Below, piece after piece: positions 60,094 to 64,000 of a stretch of DNA of 64,000 nucleotides. Position 1 is the first letter of the stretch; every line of letters starts with the position of its first letter. Source of the stretch: Apodospora peruviana (taxonomy: Eukaryota > Ascomycota > Sordariomycetes > Sordariales > Lasiosphaeriaceae). The notes beneath the pieces were generated by a model that worked only from the letters and a program-made list of their open reading frames with translations, had not been told where the DNA came from and did no database searches. Made by a program: the position numbers and the translations under genes. Location: positions 7,440,001 to 7,504,000 of the forward strand of contig JAUEDM010000001.1 of assembly GCA_033439685.1 (NCBI GenBank). Reading direction: 5' to 3'.

Positions 60094-61423
60094 GATGGCG
60101 GTCGACTGTGAGGGAATTCTAGGTTGGTATGTTGTATTTCACGGGATCCGGCGAAGGCAGGACGATGGGAGTAGACCGGAGTCGAAGTCTTCGGAAAGTT
60201 CACGAGAGCTGCGCCGTATGTACTTGGAAGGATGATGGAAGACGTAAGCAGAGAGAAGAAGCAGTTGGTTGGGGAGATATCAAAGGTGGATTTGAAGGTT
60301 GAGTATGTCGTCGTGTATGTACACTGGGGATGCTTCGACGGTGTCGGCTACGCAGCTAACGAATGGATCGCCCGTTGACGCAGCTCTCGAGATACAGACC
60401 TCCTCAAGCTTGGCGGCTGCACTGACTGCCCCTGCAACAGCACCCCAGCTGCCAACCATCACCAACGCAAAAGTGGAGACCAGCAGAATACTAGCCACAA
60501 CTACCCCACCGCATATGTGGCTGGTACGCTTTTTATCCCAGTACGGATCCGTACCGTATCCGTATTGATGCGTTTGGGATGGAAAGCCTGCTTTCAGCTC
60601 ACACGATGGACTTCACCAGCCACGGCAGATCATGCGGCAGCGGAGCGGTGGCTTGATTGCCACATCAGCGTAAGGCTGGAAGCAGCAGCCGCCGTGGGAT
60701 ACATGGACGCCCGCTGTGGAATCGCTGGCTTCGGAGCCTGAGTCGCTCGTCAGGCGTTCACAGCTTTCGTGCTCCAGTCGACCTGGCCGCTGCTCATTTC
60801 AGGTCGTGGTTTCACCCGTACCATTTTCACACCGTTTCCTTTCTGCAAAACCTAGTGCGTCCACCTCAAGTGCAATATTCCATTTGCCGAACAAGTTTCT
60901 ATACTGTCTCCTCCTCGTGACAACCTGAACCCATTCTGCGGCCCCACGGATCCGTCCTTGTCTTGTCTCACGCCGAATTCAGGGATTCCAACGAGGTCGC
61001 TTTCAGCACGACGCCCGCGTCCCGTGCCCCATGATCACGGCCCACCTACCTTGCAGTCCAGTGCCTGTACTCTACCTAATACGTTGACTGGAATACCGGT
61101 ACTCTGTACTTGGATATAGTGTGCCTTGCGGTCCACCTTTCTGCCATAAGGATCCCACGACAGCGTCATTGACTGCCGGCTGCCGCAACAACAACACAAC
61201 CGAGTTCCCGAACTCAACTTCTCGAATTACCTCCATCGTATACATCCTACCGCGTCCAGATTGCACACCTGGTATCTTCTACCAGAACACCTATCGAACC
61301 ACACCTACGTCCATTCGACTTCCGATTCCTCGTTACCGATCCCATCCCTTCCCCATGCGAGCGCACTAAGAAAGCTGCGACTTCGCCTCGGCCGCCCGGG
61401 TGATTGCGCGTTCTCCTGGCGTA
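60094..61423. other. intergenic region between divergent vma4 and NIPA-like genes
   Basis: 1.33 kb holding both promoters. No gene is supported. A 4-codon upstream ORF (ATG CGA GCG CAC TAA) lies at 61355-61369, 54 bp before the NIPA-like ATG. Confidence 0.5.
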
Positions 61424-63496
61424 ATGGGGCTCATTGGCGGCATCTCCCCCGGTGGGAGAATTGCTGTAAGTTCAGCTCGAACTTGAGCAGTGCGAGTAAT
61501 TGTTGTTAGCTCTGCGATGTTAATAAGTTGCGCTGGGAATTCACAGCTCGGAATCGTCGTCGGCCTGTTGTCCACCAGTGTCCAGAGCCTGGGCCTCACG
61601 CTACAACGGAAATCTCACATCCTCGAAGACGAAAAGGGTCCCTACGATGTTAGACGACCACCATACAGGAGGAGAAGGTGGCAGCTGGGCATGGGGATGT
61701 TTATAGTCGCCAACGTATTGGGGAGTTCGATCCAAATATCCATGCTGCCCCTGCCAGTGCTCTCAACGCTGCAGGCATCGGGTCTGGTGTTCAACTCGAT
61801 ATGCGCCACGCTCATCCTCGGGGAACCTTTCACAAGGTGGTCGCTGTGGGGTACGCTTCTGGTTTGCAGTGGCGCCGTGTTGATCGCCATCTTTGGGGCC
61901 ATTCCCTCGCCGGCGCACAAACTGAGCGAGTTGCTGGACTTGCTAGGGCGCACCCCCTTTGTGCTCTGGATGTCGCTCCAGGCCGTCCTCGTCATCGCTA
62001 TTCTTGTGGCAACCGAGTCGGTAAGCCACCTTACTAAGCTCATGCAGGATCCGCGCTTCCGTCTTGCTCGAGGGTTCGCATATGGATGCGTGAGTGGCAT
62101 TCTGTCTGCCCACTCGCTACTGGTGGCCAAGTCTGCCGTCGAGCTGCTCGTCCGGACGATTGCAGACGGCGATAATCAGTTTGTGCATTGGCAATCCTGG
62201 ATGCTGGTTATTGGCCTGGTCGTACTTGCGCTCAGCCAGCTGTATTACCTACATCGAGGTCTTAAGCTGGTCTCGACCTCAGTTTTATACCCGTTGATTT
62301 TCTGTATCTACAACATAATCGCTATCCTCGACGGGCTGATCTACTTCCGCCAGACCGACTCCATCAGTCCGCTAGACGCTTGTCTCATCACTCTCGGCAC
62401 GGTCATTCTCTTGACCGGCGTGCTTGCTCTATCGTGGCGCCTCAGCGACGAGCAGCACACTCCGGGTGTCGGGCAGTCGACCTTGGCTCCGGGCCTTGGC
62501 TTTGTCGAAGACACTGACGAGGAGGAGGAGGAGGAGGCGCTCTTGCTCGGCTCAAGCATGGGGGACGAGGACGACAGCGCGCTCCCAACCACGCAAGTTA
62601 GCGGCTACTCAACCTTTAAACCCTCTGTTAATGGTAGTGTGTCTGGGGAACCAGCGCCGCTATCAACACCCGAACCACAAAAGAAGCGGCTCTCTGTGAT
62701 GTCCGCAAGGACAATGACCACTCCGTCCCCGCGATGGGCGGAACGTGCTGAGATTTGGGATGAGCTGGAGGACCGCGACGCGCCCGATTCCCCATCACCT
62801 GTCATTAACCGGCGGCAATCGACAACTCTCGGCGCCGTCGGTCCATCATCCCCTTTGTTCCTAAGGAGAAGGTCAACTGAGCTTCATCCTGGTGAAGAAG
62901 CAGGAACGAACCACACAGATCCGCTTCTCGGCTCTTCGCCGAGAAGAGCGTTTAGGCGGAGGAGGAAATCAACAGGCTTCCCGGGCTTCACTGCCCGGCG
63001 AACAGTGGGCGGAGGAGGGGGTTGTAAGACCTCAGGGGGTGGCCTACAAGACGCCGTCGGGGGGATCTTGAGGTTAAAGTGGTGGAAGAATCGGGACAAG
63101 AGTAGTGCAAGCAACACAGGCACACCCGTTATTGGCGGGGCAGAACATGATTCACTACGACAGCATCAGACGGGCCCCAGCGCGAGGCCGGGGCCGAGTT
63201 CGACGGCTACTTGGGCCGGGACAGCTGGGTATAGAGGAGGCGGCGGTGATGAAGAAAGGGGACCGGCTTCTTCATCGGGACACAGGCGAGTTTCCACTAG
63301 ATTTGAGGAGGCGGAGCCGCTGCTCTCAGAAGATATCAGGTCCTCCTCATCGAGGGGGAGGGCCGGAGAGCCGCCGCCACCACCAGCACAACCGTTATCG
63401 GCACAGTTGGGGAGCATACACGATAAACCAAGTAGTAGTCGGCAGAGTGGGAATGGCGATGATGATGTTGGTAGACCGCCATCCTCGTCCTCGTAG
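61424..63496 (+). CDS. NIPA-type (DUF803) magnesium transporter, 663 aa
   Basis: Predicted multi-pass membrane transporter of the NIPA family, related to the drug/metabolite transporter fold and thought to move magnesium. Two exons, 61424..61465 and 61547..63496, with an 81-nt intron (GTAAGT...TTCACAG) giving MGLIGGISPGGRIA/LGIVVGLLSTSV. The short first exon is needed because exon 2 has no early ATG that keeps the first span. About nine hydrophobic spans lie between residues 13 and 315, including GIVVGLLSTSVQSLGLTLQR, LPVLSTLQASGLVFNSICAT and VLYPLIFCIYNIIAILDGLIYF. After residue 330 the tail is cytosolic and disordered, with an acidic run (EDTDEEEEEE), Arg-rich patches and Ser-rich ends. The ion specificity is inferred from the family. 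Confidence 0.88.
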
Positions 63497-64000
63497 GAAA
63501 TTGAAATATATGTTGTTGTGTCTTGACTTACTCACACGTCCGGTGGCTTGTATGTGTGCCTTTAGCATCGGCAGTCCTCATTCCGTCCACTCAGCTCCCG
63601 GCTTGCCCGTCAGTCTACGATGAGTTATCTGACTACTCAGTAGATAACTTTGACGGCACCTCGAATCACATGACACTGGAACCAGTTGTTTCTCACTCTC
63701 TCTCTCTCTCTCGCACGCACACACACTATATATATATCTCTCTTTATAAGTGAATTTATGTATATACTAAGCTGTCCGCCAGACTAAATAAAATGCTCAA
63801 AACTCTTGTAACTAACCCCCAAAAAGAAACGGAGAAAACCGGGGCGTATTGATATGGCGAGCGAGTTGGAGGGAAGTGGTTAGAAATAAAAGCTAGGTCC
63901 GGAGATATAGATCTGCGACTGTGCGGATTATCATCTTGTGCCATGTCGTCGAGATCCATGACACTCATGATATGTTTTGGTAACGGTTTTGGCAAAATCT
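63497..64000. other. 3' flank of the NIPA-like gene to the window edge
   Basis: Contains the probable 3' untranslated region and a simple-sequence stretch of CT, AC and TA dinucleotides at about 63692-63745. A frame of about 80 codons on the minus strand (63756-63995) reaches the edge of the window, but nothing identifies it as a gene. Confidence 0.45.
63692..63745. repeat. compound dinucleotide repeat (CT)n, (AC)n, (TA)n
   Basis: CTCTCTCTCTCTCTC, then ACACACAC, then TATATATATA just downstream of the NIPA-like gene. Probably polymorphic. Confidence 0.8.

Noticed and set aside
63756..63995. Minus-strand frame of about 80 codons reaching near the window edge
   Set aside because: It could be the last exon of a gene outside the window, but its first listed codon is TTG and no conserved motif is visible.

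Overview
The window looks like a chromosomal segment of a filamentous ascomycete (Pezizomycotina, most likely a Sordariomycete). The genes have short introns (mostly 47-96 nt) with GTRNGT donors and CTRAY branch sites, for example GCTAAC and GCTGAC just before the acceptor. One gene encodes an AreA/NIT2-type GATA factor, and there is a small AT-rich island of the kind left by repeat-induced point mutation. Class placement is inference from general appearance.

Ten protein genes are supported, each with exon joins checked for frame. (1) 393-2547, minus: PCL-type Pho85 cyclin. (2) 13391-15507, minus: DECD-box helicase Sub2. (3) 16116-16634, plus: RNase P subunit Rpr2/Rpp21. (4) 19200-21783, minus: ketopantoate-reductase-like protein with a long disordered tail. 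(5) 33196-36638, minus: nitrogen regulator AreA/NIT2. (6) 44954-46973, minus: membrane-anchored aldehyde dehydrogenase of the Msc7 type. (7) 48022-52789, minus: P4-ATPase flippase Dnf1. (8) 56320-58395, plus: protein with an N-terminal PIP-box-like motif, probably Nse6/SLF2 (CANIN)-like. (9) 59123-60093, minus: V-ATPase subunit E. (10) 61424-63496, plus: NIPA-type (DUF803) magnesium transporter. One intron-containing tRNA-Ala(AGC) lies at 31100-31184.

Coding sequence fills about one third of the window. Three gene-free intervals are long for a fungus: about 10.8 kb upstream of the cyclin, about 11.4 kb between the reductase-like gene and areA (holding only the tRNA), and about 8.3 kb upstream of areA. 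The first contains the only clear mobile-element trace, a solo LTR with a perfect 5-bp target duplication set in an AT-rich island. A palindromic decamer, TACCTAGGTA, recurs in intergenic DNA.

The genes are mostly housekeeping or regulatory and do not form a cluster with one shared function. I found no biosynthetic cluster, intact transposon, CRISPR array or toxin module. The most interesting leads are the reductase-like protein whose catalytic-site residues look replaced, the CANIN-like repair candidate, the unusually long first intron of sub2, and the solo LTR in the AT-rich island.
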